Below, one piece after another: positions 41,892 through 51,331 of a stretch of DNA of 64,000 bases; the first letter of the stretch is position 1, and each line of letters begins with the position of its first letter. Source of the DNA: Dryocola sp051307055 (lineage in GTDB: Bacteria; Pseudomonadota; Gammaproteobacteria; Enterobacterales; Enterobacteriaceae); contig NZ_CP149994.1 of the NCBI RefSeq assembly GCF_051307055.1, positions 1,240,001-1,304,000 of the forward strand, written 5' to 3'. Made by a program: the position numbers and the translations under genes. The notes beneath the pieces were generated by a model. It was not told the DNA's origin and searched no databases. It saw only the letters and a list, made by a program, of their open reading frames with translations.

Positions 41892-42907
41892 GTTGAAACC
41901 TTGTGGTCCGGCCCCTCTTCCTCCGAAGCAGGGGCGTTCTTCTCTTCTTTGCGCATCTTTTTCTCGTTCTTCACCCGCAGCTTTTTCGCCCGGCTTTCCA
42001 GCGCCAGATAACAGACAATGGCCAGCAGCAGCGGGGCGATAAAGTAGAGCAAACGGTAGGCGAGCAGGGCGGCGATAATGGCGCCGTGGCTGGTGTGTTC
42101 CCCGGCCAGCAGCGCGATAAATACCGCTTCCAGCACTCCGATGCCCGCCGGGATATGCACAATAACCCCGACGATACTGCTCACCAGCAGCACCCCCAGC
42201 ACGAAGAAGTAGTTCACTTCCTGGCCCAGCAGCAGCCAGATAATGGCGCCCATCGCCATCCAGTTGGCGCTGGAGATAACCATCTGCGCAATGGCGAACT
42301 TAAACGACGGCAGCACCAGCTTCTGCCCCTTTACCGTCATATGGCGGTGTTTGGCAAAAGCGCAGAACCACAGATAGATTACGATGATCGCCAGCAGCGC
42401 GATGCCAATAATGCGCAGCGTCGTCTGATTGATATACCAGTGGTCCGGCAGTTGCACGACGCCGGCGGTAAAGATCACCCCGCCCAGCAGAATGTACCCA
42501 AGCCAGTTGGTGGAAATACTCAAAGAGAAGATGCGCGTGATAGTGCTGCCGGGCAGGCCAAGACGCGAATAGAGCCGGTAGCGCATGCCTATCCCGCCGA
42601 CCCAGGTGCTGAGCGTCAGGTTAAAGGCGTAGCAGATAAAAGAGACCAGCATTACCTGGCGTTTAGCCAGCTTATGGCCGCAGTAGGCCCGCCCCAGCAG
42701 ATCGTAGCAGCCATAGAGCAGATAGCTCACGATCACCAATCCCACGGCGCTGAAAAGCGCGATGCGGTTGTAGCCGCGGATAACCTTCCACACCTCCTGC
42801 CAGTCGACCTTCTGGGCATAGACCACCAGCAGCACAATCACAGCGATAAAAAACAGCCAGGTAAGGATCTTCTTTGCCTTACGCCACTTGGGATGCGAGT
42901 GAGCCAT
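41888..42907 (-). CDS. ybhN: YbhN, UPF0104 lysylphosphatidylglycerol-synthetase-like membrane protein
   Basis: 339 aa (E. coli 318; the extra length is a charged C-terminal tail with KNEKKMRKEEKNAPASEEEG). About eight membrane helices; the family is related to the flippase part of MprF. Start ATG 42907 overlaps the stop of clsB, so it belongs to ybhP-clsB-ybhN, which suggests a role in phospholipid handling; that is inferred from context. Confidence 0.94.
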   Translation of the reverse strand: MAHSHPKWRKAKKILTWLFFIAVIVLLVVYAQKVDWQEVWKVIRGYNRIALFSAVGLVIVSYLLYGCYDLLGRAYCGHKLAKRQVMLVSFICYAFNLTLSTWVGGIGMRYRLYSRLGLPGSTITRIFSLSISTNWLGYILLGGVIFTAGVVQLPDHWYINQTTLRIIGIALLAIIVIYLWFCAFAKHRHMTVKGQKLVLPSFKFAIAQMVISSANWMAMGAIIWLLLGQEVNYFFVLGVLLVSSIVGVIVHIPAGIGVLEAVFIALLAGEHTSHGAIIAALLAYRLLYFIAPLLLAIVCYLALESRAKKLRVKNEKKMRKEEKNAPASEEEGPDHKVST

Positions 42908-44151
42908 TACAGTTTTACTCCCTCGTTATCGGAATCGACCCGGTCCTGCGTCTCCATTTCAGGCTGTACGGGCGGCTCAACCAGCGCCAGGCGCGGGGTA
43001 TGCCCGGGCAGCCAGCCCACCAGGGCGGGGAAGTGGCGTAAAAAGTGGAACACCACCACGCTTTTGCCCAGGTTCCACCAGGTACGTTTGGGGATCAGAG
43101 TCTCATCCACCTGCTGACAGTCTTCGCTGATGAGGCGGCTAAGATTGTCACGTAGCTGCTGATTGAAATTCATATCGTAGACGATCAGGTTCGCTTCCAG
43201 GTTGAGGGAGAGGCTCAGGGGATCGAGATTGCTGGAGCCGACGGTAGCCCAGTGATCGTCCATCAGCGCTACTTTGCCATGCAGCGGCCTGCGCAGGTAT
43301 TCATAGACTTCGACGCCGCCTTTTACCAGATAGTTATAGAGCAGGCGGGCGCCTACTTTCACGATAGGCATATCCGGCTCGCCCTGAACAATGAGCTTCA
43401 CTTTTACGCCGCGGCGGGCGGCGTTGCGCATGGCGTGCAGCAGCCGGTAGCCGGGAAAGAAATAGGCGTTGGCGATAATCACTTCCTGCTTCGCGTTGCT
43501 TAACATCTTCAGGTAGTAGCGCTCGATATCGTCCCGGTGCTGGTCGTTATCGCGCCAGACAAACAGCGCCTGCGCCTCGCCCGGCATCGGGTTATCCTGC
43601 GCCTGATGACGGCGGCGGCTCCACCAGCGGCGCGGGCGTTCATGCCCCGGCAGGTTAGAGACTATAAAGCCTGAAATATCATCCACCACCGGCCCTTCAA
43701 CCCTGACGGCGTAGTCCTGCTTCGCCTGCGGGCCGTAGTTAATCATATGCTCGGCGGAGTAGTTAATACCGCCGACAAAGGCGAGCTGGCCGTCCACCAC
43801 CACCAGCTTGCGGTGCATCCGGCGGAAGACGTTGGTACGCATGCCGAAAAGCGGCGGGCGGGGATCGTAATAGCGAAACTTCACCCCGGCGCTGGTGAGC
43901 TGGCTGACAAACTCATCGCTTAAATCGGGAGAGCCGTAGCCATCCAGCAGCACGTCGACGCTTACGCCACGCTTAGCCGCGTTCAGAATAACCTTGTGAA
44001 GCTGTTTGCCGACATCGTCCTCAAACCAGATAAAGGTTTCGAGGATCACCGTATTACGCGCGTTGTCGATCGCTTCAAACACCGCCGGGAAAAATTCATC
44101 GCCATTTTCCAGCAGTTCGATGCGGTTACCGTCGCGCCAGTTATTTTTCAT
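42907..44151 (-). CDS. clsB: Cardiolipin synthase B
   Basis: 414 aa (E. coli 413). Phospholipase D superfamily with two HKD motifs (HRKLVVVDGQ and HGKVALMDD). It makes cardiolipin from phosphatidylglycerol, and in E. coli also phosphatidylglycerol from phosphatidyl-trimethylamine and alcohols. The start overlaps ybhP by four bases (ATGA type), and its stop overlaps ybhN. Confidence 0.96.
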   Translation of the reverse strand: MKNNWRDGNRIELLENGDEFFPAVFEAIDNARNTVILETFIWFEDDVGKQLHKVILNAAKRGVSVDVLLDGYGSPDLSDEFVSQLTSAGVKFRYYDPRPPLFGMRTNVFRRMHRKLVVVDGQLAFVGGINYSAEHMINYGPQAKQDYAVRVEGPVVDDISGFIVSNLPGHERPRRWWSRRRHQAQDNPMPGEAQALFVWRDNDQHRDDIERYYLKMLSNAKQEVIIANAYFFPGYRLLHAMRNAARRGVKVKLIVQGEPDMPIVKVGARLLYNYLVKGGVEVYEYLRRPLHGKVALMDDHWATVGSSNLDPLSLSLNLEANLIVYDMNFNQQLRDNLSRLISEDCQQVDETLIPKRTWWNLGKSVVVFHFLRHFPALVGWLPGHTPRLALVEPPVQPEMETQDRVDSDNEGVKL

Positions 44152-44909
44152 ATATGGATCTCCACGGCGAGCGGAGCATGATCGGACAGATGACGCCAGT
44201 GACGCAGATTGAGGGTCGAAGGCGCGCTGACATGCGCGTGTTTGACGTAAATTCTGTCCAGGCGCAGCAGCGGCAAGCCTGCCGGGAAAGTGCGGGCGGG
44301 GCGGCCATAGGCGCGGGTAAACACTTCGTCCAGCCCGGCCTGCTTTTTGAGTAAACGATTCGCTTTTTGCCGCCAGTCGTTGAAATCTCCGGCAACGACC
44401 ACGGGATCGCCTTCGGGCAGGCCGTTAACCAGCTCGCACAGCATATTCAGCTGCGCCTGGCGGTGTTCTTCGCGCAGCCCAAGGTGAACGCAAATGATGT
44501 GTACGCAAACGCTCTGGTCCGGCACGGTCAACTGGCAATGCAGCATGCCCCGCTTTTCATGGCCGTCCACGGAGATATCGCGATTATCAAACTGGGTAAT
44601 GGGAAAGCGGGAAAGCACGGCGTTGCCGTGATGCCCCTCCGGATAAACGGCGTTGCGCCCGTAGGCAAAATCGTTCCACACGGTATCGGCCAGAAATTCA
44701 TAGTGGCTGGTTTCAGGCCAGTTTTCGAAGCGCACCGAATGAGCCTCGTGCGCGCCCATCACTTCCTGAAGGCAAACAATATCTGCCGCTACCGTGCGCA
44801 CCGCATCCCGAAGCTCCGGCAGAATAAAACGACGGTTAAAAGTGGTGAAGCCCTTGTGTGTATTTATCGTGAGCACTTTAAAAGAAAAGCGCGGAGTCTG
44901 ATGTGCCAT
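44148..44909 (-). CDS. ybhP: YbhP, endonuclease/exonuclease/phosphatase-fold protein
   Basis: 253 aa, as in E. coli. EEP-superfamily motifs: TINTHKGF, VCLQEV (catalytic Glu), GRNAVYPEGHHGNAVLSRFP, VHLGL, VAGDFNDW and LSDHAPL. The substrate is unknown; its place ahead of clsB suggests lipid head-group or phosphodiester chemistry. ATG 44909 matches the family start; the frame runs on to 45062 across the divergent ybhQ start without support. Confidence 0.94.
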   Translation of the reverse strand: MAHQTPRFSFKVLTINTHKGFTTFNRRFILPELRDAVRTVAADIVCLQEVMGAHEAHSVRFENWPETSHYEFLADTVWNDFAYGRNAVYPEGHHGNAVLSRFPITQFDNRDISVDGHEKRGMLHCQLTVPDQSVCVHIICVHLGLREEHRQAQLNMLCELVNGLPEGDPVVVAGDFNDWRQKANRLLKKQAGLDEVFTRAYGRPARTFPAGLPLLRLDRIYVKHAHVSAPSTLNLRHWRHLSDHAPLAVEIHI

Positions 44910-45042
44910 GCCGCTCCCGGTCTTTTTGTTTTCCTGGTGTAAATAAAGTGTAGTCTTTGTCACAAAAAGAGGGCGGGTTGCGGAATTTTCCGTACACTGG
45001 CGTACTCTCAATGACAGGATAAACCATGCCAGGAGTAAAAAC

Positions 45043-45450
45043 ATGAAGTGGCAACAGCGCATACAGGTGACAACCGGCCTGACTTGTTGGCAGATTATGC
45101 TGCATTTTATGGTTGTGGTTGCGCTGCTGGCGGGCTGGAAAATGAAGGCGCTTATCCCGGTCGGCGTGGGCCTGTGTCTGCTTTATGTGGCAACGGTGGC
45201 GGTGATGTTCGCCCTGCAGCGCTTTCACAGCGGCAGGCTGCGTGACATCGGCGACTTCCTGGAGGAGTTAACCACCAGCTGGTATTTCGGCTCGGCGATG
45301 ATTGCGCTCTGGCTGCTGTCCCGCGTGGTAGAAAGCAATCTGCTTATCGCAGCAGCAGGCCTGGTGATGATTGCCGGACCCGCCGTTTACTCCCTGCTTG
45401 CCAAAGACAAATCAGGCAACTTTACGCCGAAACATCCAGTACGCCGCTGA
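45043..45450 (+). CDS. ybhQ: YbhQ, inner-membrane protein of unknown function
   Basis: 135 aa (E. coli 136). Four predicted membrane helices arranged in two pairs (QIMLHFMVVVALLAGW, IPVGVGLCLLYVATVAVMFAL, then two after residue 80) with a short polar tail. Divergent from ybhP. Its last 39 bases overlap the end of convergent ybhR. Confidence 0.93.
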   Translation: MKWQQRIQVTTGLTCWQIMLHFMVVVALLAGWKMKALIPVGVGLCLLYVATVAVMFALQRFHSGRLRDIGDFLEELTTSWYFGSAMIALWLLSRVVESNLLIAAAGLVMIAGPAVYSLLAKDKSGNFTPKHPVRR

Positions 45451-46518
45451 TATCGTGACGGCCGCTATCACCAGCAGCGGCCACACGCTGCCCCACACGA
45501 TGTCAAAACTCGCATCCTTCAGGTAAATCTGTTTCGTAATGTCGGTGAAATGCCGGATAGGGTTTACCCAGGTTATATCCTGCAGCCACACCGGCATATT
45601 CTCTACCGGGGAAACGTAACCCGAAAGCAAGATCGCCGGCATCATAAAGACAAAAACCCCGATAAACGCCTGCTGCTGCGTTGAGCACAGCGCGGAGATA
45701 AGCAGCCCAAAGCCTACCAGAGACAGCCCGTAAATCAGCATCGTGAAATAGAACAGCAGCACCGATCCGGAGAAGGGGATATGATAGCCCCAGATGCCCA
45801 CGCCCAGCACGATAGTGGCCTGTCCGATAGCGACAATCTGCGCGGGTACAGCTTTGCCGACGAAAATCTGCCAGGTAGCCAGCGGCGATACCAGAAGCTG
45901 ATCGAGCGTTCCCTGTTCACGCTCGCGGGCAACCGACAGCGAGGTGACAATCATCACGCCGATGGTGGTTATCATGGCGATAAGCGACGGCACCACGAAC
46001 CATTTGTAATCCAGATTCGGGTTATACCAGTTACGCACCACCAGCTCGATGTTGTTCGGCAACGGCCGCCCGGTGAGCAGCTCCTGCTGATAGTTTTTCA
46101 CTATCTGCTGCAGATAGTTGGCGGCAATCTGGGCGCTGTTAGAGTTACGGCCATCCAGAATAATTTGCAGCTTTGCGGGCTGGCTGTTTGCCAGATCGCG
46201 CGAAAAATCCGCCGGGAAGCGAATCAGCAGCAGCGCCTTTTGGTTGTCGATGGTTGGCTGTATTTCCTGCGGGCTCTTTAACAGCAGCACGTGGTTAAAG
46301 GCTTTTGCTCGGGCAAAACGCTGCGTCAGCTCCACGGAATGGCTGCCGTTATCCTCGTTATAAATCGCAATGGTCGCGTTGGTTACTTCAAGCGTTGCGG
46401 CAAAGGGGAACAGCACAACCTGCAGAATGACCGGCGCGATGAGAATGGCGCGCGTCTGAGGTTCGCGCAGCAGAGATTGCAGCTCTTTGCGAATCAAGGT
46501 CCATAGTCGATAAAACAT
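45412..46518 (-). CDS. ybhR: YbhR, ABC-2 type exporter permease
   Basis: 368 aa, as in E. coli. ABC-2 permease: one N-terminal helix, a large periplasmic domain (about 45-170), then five C-terminal helices with the family stretch SVAREREQGTLDQLLVSPL. With YbhS, YbhF and YbhG it forms an exporter linked in E. coli to cefoperazone/chloramphenicol sensitivity and Na+/Li+ efflux. Nine bases separate it from ybhS. Confidence 0.95.
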   Translation of the reverse strand: MFYRLWTLIRKELQSLLREPQTRAILIAPVILQVVLFPFAATLEVTNATIAIYNEDNGSHSVELTQRFARAKAFNHVLLLKSPQEIQPTIDNQKALLLIRFPADFSRDLANSQPAKLQIILDGRNSNSAQIAANYLQQIVKNYQQELLTGRPLPNNIELVVRNWYNPNLDYKWFVVPSLIAMITTIGVMIVTSLSVAREREQGTLDQLLVSPLATWQIFVGKAVPAQIVAIGQATIVLGVGIWGYHIPFSGSVLLFYFTMLIYGLSLVGFGLLISALCSTQQQAFIGVFVFMMPAILLSGYVSPVENMPVWLQDITWVNPIRHFTDITKQIYLKDASFDIVWGSVWPLLVIAAVTISAAYWMFRRKVA

Positions 46519-46527
46519 GGCTTTCCC

Positions 46528-47667
46528 TTAATCAAGACGACGTTTGGTCTTCAGCGCCGTCAGGCCGATAAACATCACCGCCGAGGCAACCAAAAACAGC
46601 ACGTTGACCACCAGCACCGTGGCGATATTCCCCGCCAGAAAAAGGCTTTGCAGCGTGCTGACGAAGTAGCGTGCGGGTATCACATAGGTTACCGCGCGAA
46701 TAATCGCGGGCATGCTGTCAATCTGAAAGATAAAGCCCGACAGCATAATTGACGGCAGAAACGCGGCGTTCAGCGCGACCTGAGCGGCGTTAAACTGGTT
46801 GCGTGTAGTAGTGGAAATCAGCAGGCCCATGCCGAGCGTGCTGAGCAAAAACAGGCTGGTGATAAGAAATAAGAGCAGCAGCGACCCGCGATAAGGCACG
46901 CCGAGAATAAAGACCGAAACCAGCATGCACAGCAGCATTGCCAGCATGCCGAGCACGTAATAAGGCAGCAGCTTGCAAAGTAATAGCTCGGTGCGCGTAA
47001 CCTGGGTTGAAAGCAGCGCTTCCATAGTGCCGCGCTCCCATTCACGCGCGACGACCAGCGAAGTGAGGATCGCGCCGATGACCGTCATGATGATCGTTAT
47101 CGCCCCAGGGATAATAAAATGCTGGCTGATGGCGGCAGGGTTAAACCAGTAGCGCAGCTGCACGTCGATCAGCGGTTCAAAGCTTTCGCCACGATCTTCC
47201 GCGCGCTGCTGTTGCCAGATCTGCCAGATCCCTTCCATGTAGCCCTGCACAAAATTCGCGGTGTTCGGTTCGCTACCGTCGGTAATGACCTGAATCGGCG
47301 CGGTTGCGCCCGCACGCGCCATGTTCTGCGCAAAGTCGGTTGGGATAACCACCATGCCGCGAATCTTCCCCGCCTGCATAAGCTGAATCAGCTCATGACG
47401 GCTATCGCTGATGGTAGGCTGGATATAGGGCGAGGCGCTGATGGTATGGGCGAAGTCCAGCGCTTCCTCGCTTTGCTGCTCCAGCAGAACGCCTACGTGC
47501 AGACGGCTGGAGTCGAGGTTGATCCCATAGCCGAAGATAAACAGCAGCAGCAGGGGGATCACGACGGCAATCAACCAGCTGCCTGGGTCGCGCACAATCT
47601 GCCGCGTTTCCTTCACGCACAGGGCGCGTACCCGCCGCCAGGAAACAATTTGCTTATGCTCGCTCAT
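46528..47667 (-). CDS. ybhS: YbhS, ABC-2 type exporter permease
   Basis: 379 aa (E. coli 377). Same architecture as YbhR, with VVAREWERGTMEALLSTQV as the ABC-2 signature. ATG 47667 is chosen over ATG 47673 because AAGGAG sits 7 bases before it and only one base before the other. It begins inside the end of ybhF (14-base overlap), so translation is coupled. Confidence 0.95.
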   Translation of the reverse strand: MSEHKQIVSWRRVRALCVKETRQIVRDPGSWLIAVVIPLLLLFIFGYGINLDSSRLHVGVLLEQQSEEALDFAHTISASPYIQPTISDSRHELIQLMQAGKIRGMVVIPTDFAQNMARAGATAPIQVITDGSEPNTANFVQGYMEGIWQIWQQQRAEDRGESFEPLIDVQLRYWFNPAAISQHFIIPGAITIIMTVIGAILTSLVVAREWERGTMEALLSTQVTRTELLLCKLLPYYVLGMLAMLLCMLVSVFILGVPYRGSLLLLFLITSLFLLSTLGMGLLISTTTRNQFNAAQVALNAAFLPSIMLSGFIFQIDSMPAIIRAVTYVIPARYFVSTLQSLFLAGNIATVLVVNVLFLVASAVMFIGLTALKTKRRLD

Positions 47668-49402
47668 GTTCATGCTCCTTATCCCACTCGTGTATCAGCG
47701 TGATAAATGCCTGTTCCATGGTCGGATCGGTTTGCTCATCGTTCGCCGCCTGCTGTTTAAGATCGTCCGGCGTGCCGCTGGCGATAAGCTTTCCGCGATA
47801 GACAAGGCCTATACGGTCGCAGTATTCCGCCTCGTCCATAAAGTGCGTGGTGACCATTACCGTCACGCCTTTTTCGACCATGCTGTTGATGTGCAGCCAG
47901 AATTCGCGGCGGGTGATGGGGTCAACGCCCGAGGTCGGCTCATCGAGAAAAAGTATGTCCGGCTCGTGCATCAGCGAGCAGGCCAGCGCCAGACGCTGTT
48001 TAAAACCGAGCGGCAGGGAATCCGTCGCGCTGTTAAAAATTGGCCGGAGGTTGAATGCCTCGCTCATGCTGCGGATTTTTGCTTCCTGATGCTTGCCGCG
48101 CAGGCCGTACACGCCGGAGAAGAAGCGCAGGTTTTGCTCCACCGTCAGGTTGCCGTAGAGCGAAAATTTCTGCGCCATATAGCCCAGACGCTGTCGCGCC
48201 TTGCCCGAACTGGTTTTTAAATCCATATTCAGCACCAGCGCCTGGCCGGAGGTTGGCACCAGCAGGCCGCACATCATTTTAAAGGTGGTGGATTTCCCCG
48301 CGCCGTTTGGCCCCAGCAGCCCGAAGATTTCTCCGCGCTGTACGGTAAAATCCACATGGTCGGTTGCGGCAAAATCGCCAAATTTTTTGGTCAGCTGTCT
48401 GGCTTCAATCACCGTTTCTTCGTGGCTGCCTTCCACGGTATGCAGAATTTTACCGAGCGGCGATTCCTGTTCCCCTGCGCCGCCCAGCAGGTCGATAAAT
48501 GCATCTTCAAATCGCGGCTCGGTTTGCATGATACGATCGGAAGGCAGCTTCAACGCCTCCGTCAGCGCTTCAGGACTGGCCTCTTTGGCGAGGATCAGCC
48601 GCACCGATCGCCCCTGGATCACCCCGTCGCTCACCTGCGGCAGCTTTAGCGCCCGCTGCAGCAGCTTGCGGTTGTTTTCTTCGCCGTGGCTCACCAGCAG
48701 CGAACGGCCGGCCATCTTCTGCGTCAGCTCCTTTGGCGCGCCGTGATAAAGCAGCTCGCCTTCGTTCATCAGCAGTACCTCACGACACTGTTCGGCTTCG
48801 TCGAGATAGGAGGTGCTCCATAAAATCAGCATTCCTTCGCCCGCCAGCTCGTGCACCATCTGCCACAGCTCGCGGCGCGAAATAGGATCGACGCCCACGC
48901 CCGGTTCATCAAGCAGCAGCACTTTTGGCTGACCGACCAGCGTGCAGGCAAGACCAAGCTTCTGCTTCATGCCGCCGGAAAGCTTGCCCGCCAGACGCGA
49001 AGTGAACGGCGCAAGGGAGGTAAATTCCAGCAGGCGTTTAAACGTCGTTTCACGCTCCTTGCCCGTCACGCCGCGCAGATCCGCATACAGCGTGAGGTTT
49101 TCCATCACCGTTAAATCCTCATACAGCCCGAACTTTTGCGGCATGTATCCCAGCACGGCGTGCAGGGCACGGTCGTCTTTTACGGGGTCCAGTCCGATGA
49201 CGTCCGCATTTCCCTCGGTCGGTTTAAGCAGGCCCGCCAGCATGCGCATTAATGTAGTTTTACCCGCGCCGTCCGGCCCAACCAGGCCGGTGACTTCGCC
49301 CGCATGGATTTCACAGTCAAGGCTCGCTACGGCAGGCTTCTCCAGCCCCGGAAAGCTTTTCATCAGCCCGCGCAGGCGGATGATGCCCTCACTGCTGCTC
49401 AT
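47654..49402 (-). CDS. ybhF: YbhF, tandem ABC exporter ATPase
   Basis: 582 aa (E. coli 578). Two ATPase domains: Walker A GPDGAGKTT and GPNGAGKST; signatures LSGGMKQ and LPLGFKQ (the second deviates, as in the E. coli protein); Walker B VLLLDEP and ILFLDEP. Powers YbhRS. ATG 49402 has GGAG 6 bases upstream, better than 49414. It overlaps ybhG by 14 bases. Confidence 0.95.
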   Translation of the reverse strand: MSSSEGIIRLRGLMKSFPGLEKPAVASLDCEIHAGEVTGLVGPDGAGKTTLMRMLAGLLKPTEGNADVIGLDPVKDDRALHAVLGYMPQKFGLYEDLTVMENLTLYADLRGVTGKERETTFKRLLEFTSLAPFTSRLAGKLSGGMKQKLGLACTLVGQPKVLLLDEPGVGVDPISRRELWQMVHELAGEGMLILWSTSYLDEAEQCREVLLMNEGELLYHGAPKELTQKMAGRSLLVSHGEENNRKLLQRALKLPQVSDGVIQGRSVRLILAKEASPEALTEALKLPSDRIMQTEPRFEDAFIDLLGGAGEQESPLGKILHTVEGSHEETVIEARQLTKKFGDFAATDHVDFTVQRGEIFGLLGPNGAGKSTTFKMMCGLLVPTSGQALVLNMDLKTSSGKARQRLGYMAQKFSLYGNLTVEQNLRFFSGVYGLRGKHQEAKIRSMSEAFNLRPIFNSATDSLPLGFKQRLALACSLMHEPDILFLDEPTSGVDPITRREFWLHINSMVEKGVTVMVTTHFMDEAEYCDRIGLVYRGKLIASGTPDDLKQQAANDEQTDPTMEQAFITLIHEWDKEHEHERA

Positions 49403-50396
49403 GCCGCTCTCCATCGTTAAAACTGACGGTGACCGGCATGCCCTGACGCAGCGAGTCGTCCGCGTCGGTGACGATAATGCGCAGGCGATAGACTAAATCG
49501 GTACGCAGATCGGGCGTCTCAACCGTTTTCGGCGTGAATTCAGCGGTAGGGGAAACGAATCCTATTTTGCCGTGATAAGGTTTATCGGGCCGGCCGTCGG
49601 TATAAATCTGCACTTCCGTGCCGGGCTGCGCCTTGCTCAGGCTGGCTTCGTTGACATAGGCGCGTACCCAGACCGGGCGCGTCAGGGAAAGCGTCAGCAC
49701 CGTGCTTCCGGCGTTCAGCATGCTGCCAGGCTCTACGGCGCGGGTCAGTATCGTGCCGTCGGAAGGAGCAATAAGCGTGGTGTCCTGTAAATCCAGCTGC
49801 GCCTGGGCGAGCTGCGCTTTGGCCTGTTGCAGGCCGGCCTGCGCCTGCGCGATTTCCTGCGGACGATTGCCGGAACGGTACTGGCTGAGCTTGTCCTGCG
49901 CGGCTTTTAGCGTGGCTTTAGCCTGGCTGCTTGCGGAGCGGGCGTTTTCCAGATCGTTTGCGGAAACCACACGTCTGGCCCACAATCCCTGCTGGCGCTG
50001 ATAAAAGTTCTGCGCATAGTCGTAAGCGGCCTGGGCCTGATTGACCTGCGCTGCGGCCTGGGAAATTTCTTCATCGCGGTAGCCTGCAATCACCAGATCG
50101 AATTTAGCCTGGGCGGCCGCGACGTTGGCTTCCGCCTGCTGCAGGGCGTTCTGATACGGGCCCTTATCCAGCTCGCCAAGGGTTTCTCCGGCCTTAACTG
50201 CGTCGCCTTCATCCACTTTCAGCGTGGCAAGGCGCCCGCCCGCGCGAAAGCTCATATTGACGGTGCGAATATCCACATTGCCGTAGAGCGTCAGCGGTTT
50301 CTCCCGCGTGCTTTGATACCACAGCCAGCCGCCGGCACAGACGGCCAGCAGCGCAATAAGTACTGTCACCACAATAATCGGTTTTTTATCTTTCAT
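49389..50396 (-). CDS. ybhG: YbhG, HlyD-family periplasmic adaptor
   Basis: 335 aa (E. coli about 331). One N-terminal membrane anchor or signal (VVTVLIALLAVCAGGWLW), a lipoyl/barrel-sandwich domain, a long alpha-hairpin coiled coil (about 80-200, rich in AQAQ repeats) and beta-barrel domains. It joins the YbhFSR pump to the outer membrane, probably TolC. It overlaps cecR by 11 bases. Confidence 0.94.
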   Translation of the reverse strand: MKDKKPIIVVTVLIALLAVCAGGWLWYQSTREKPLTLYGNVDIRTVNMSFRAGGRLATLKVDEGDAVKAGETLGELDKGPYQNALQQAEANVAAAQAKFDLVIAGYRDEEISQAAAQVNQAQAAYDYAQNFYQRQQGLWARRVVSANDLENARSASSQAKATLKAAQDKLSQYRSGNRPQEIAQAQAGLQQAKAQLAQAQLDLQDTTLIAPSDGTILTRAVEPGSMLNAGSTVLTLSLTRPVWVRAYVNEASLSKAQPGTEVQIYTDGRPDKPYHGKIGFVSPTAEFTPKTVETPDLRTDLVYRLRIIVTDADDSLRQGMPVTVSFNDGERHEQQ

Positions 50397-51081
50397 CGCC
50401 CGCTCTTCCTCGCTCAGCAGATAATCCCTGCAGGATGAAATCGACGTGGCTTAGCACCACGTCGCTGATTTGCTGCACGCAGGCCTTATCGAACGTTGTC
50501 CAGCCGGTGCGTAATAAAATCGTCTCGCGCACTAAGCGGAAGGCAAGCACCTGTCCGAGCAGAGCGTGGGTGTGCAAAATGGTTTCGGTATCTGACGGAT
50601 CGCGTCCCGTGTAACGGCCTACCAGGCCTGTGAAATGCGCATGCATCGGCGCAATCACCCGGTTGTGAATGAGCTGGTAGGCGGGCGTGGGCGAAAGCTG
50701 CTCGCGCGAGATAAATTTGCTCAGGTTCAGCGTTTCATCGGCGGTGAGCAGGCTAATCATATGGCGACAGGCGGTGTGAATCAGCTCGCGGATTTGCGCT
50801 TTGTCCGGCTCGGGCTGGCTAAGAATGGCTTCGGCGCTTTGCACATGAGGCTCAAAGTTGTGGCTGATGAAATCCGCAATCCACCGGGCCGAGGCCATAT
50901 AAAGCTCTTCTTTTGAGCCGAAATAATAGGTGATGGCCGCGATATTTTGCCCGGCAAGGGCGGCGATATCACGCGTGGTAGCGTGCAGGCCGTATTCGCC
51001 AAACTGAGCAATAGCGGCATTGATAAGGGTATTTTTAGCCTGTTCACCGCGGGAGGTGACGGGCGTCGGCGTGGCGTTCAT
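50386..51081 (-). CDS. cecR: CecR (YbiH), TetR-family regulator of ybhGFSR and rhlE
   Basis: 231 aa. N-terminal HTH with TTRDIAALAGQNIAAITYYFGSKEELY (about 36-62), C-terminal ligand domain (CecR_C/DUF1956). In E. coli it controls its own operon with ybhGFSR and the divergent rhlE, affecting cefoperazone and chloramphenicol sensitivity. First gene of the operon; a perfect 20-bp palindrome lies 18 bases upstream. Confidence 0.95.
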   Translation of the reverse strand: MNATPTPVTSRGEQAKNTLINAAIAQFGEYGLHATTRDIAALAGQNIAAITYYFGSKEELYMASARWIADFISHNFEPHVQSAEAILSQPEPDKAQIRELIHTACRHMISLLTADETLNLSKFISREQLSPTPAYQLIHNRVIAPMHAHFTGLVGRYTGRDPSDTETILHTHALLGQVLAFRLVRETILLRTGWTTFDKACVQQISDVVLSHVDFILQGLSAERGRAGDER

Positions 51082-51098
51082 ACCGACCTCTTCAAAAG

Positions 51099-51118
51099 TT
51101 AATCAATCGATTGATTAA
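51099..51118. promoter_or_regulatory. CecR operator between cecR and rhlE
   Basis: TTAATCAATC followed by GATTGATTAA, a perfect 20-bp palindrome between the divergent cecR operon and rhlE. Position and symmetry fit the TetR-type operator expected for CecR. The rhlE leader that follows (to 51331) is long, with a possible -10 TACACT at 51214-51219. Confidence 0.78.
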
Positions 51119-51331
51119 GCGTAAGCCGTCACCCTCAGGATGTCCAGCGGCGAGTATTTATGCTGTGAAAGGCCGGTAAAAAGAGAAATTGTGCGGAGTA
51201 TCACAAAAGCTGCTACACTGCGCCCCTTACGGCACCGTGGTTTGTGCCCCTCTACTCGCCAGGATACTGGCGTCATATGAACCCCTGGAAACTACACCGC
51301 GAACGGCGGTCAGGGCGATTCTGGAGTACCT

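Noticed and set aside
41903..43117. 404-aa plus-strand frame antisense to ybhN and clsB.
   Set aside because: Shadow of two well-supported membrane/lipid genes; Gln/His/Arg-rich composition and no recognisable domain.
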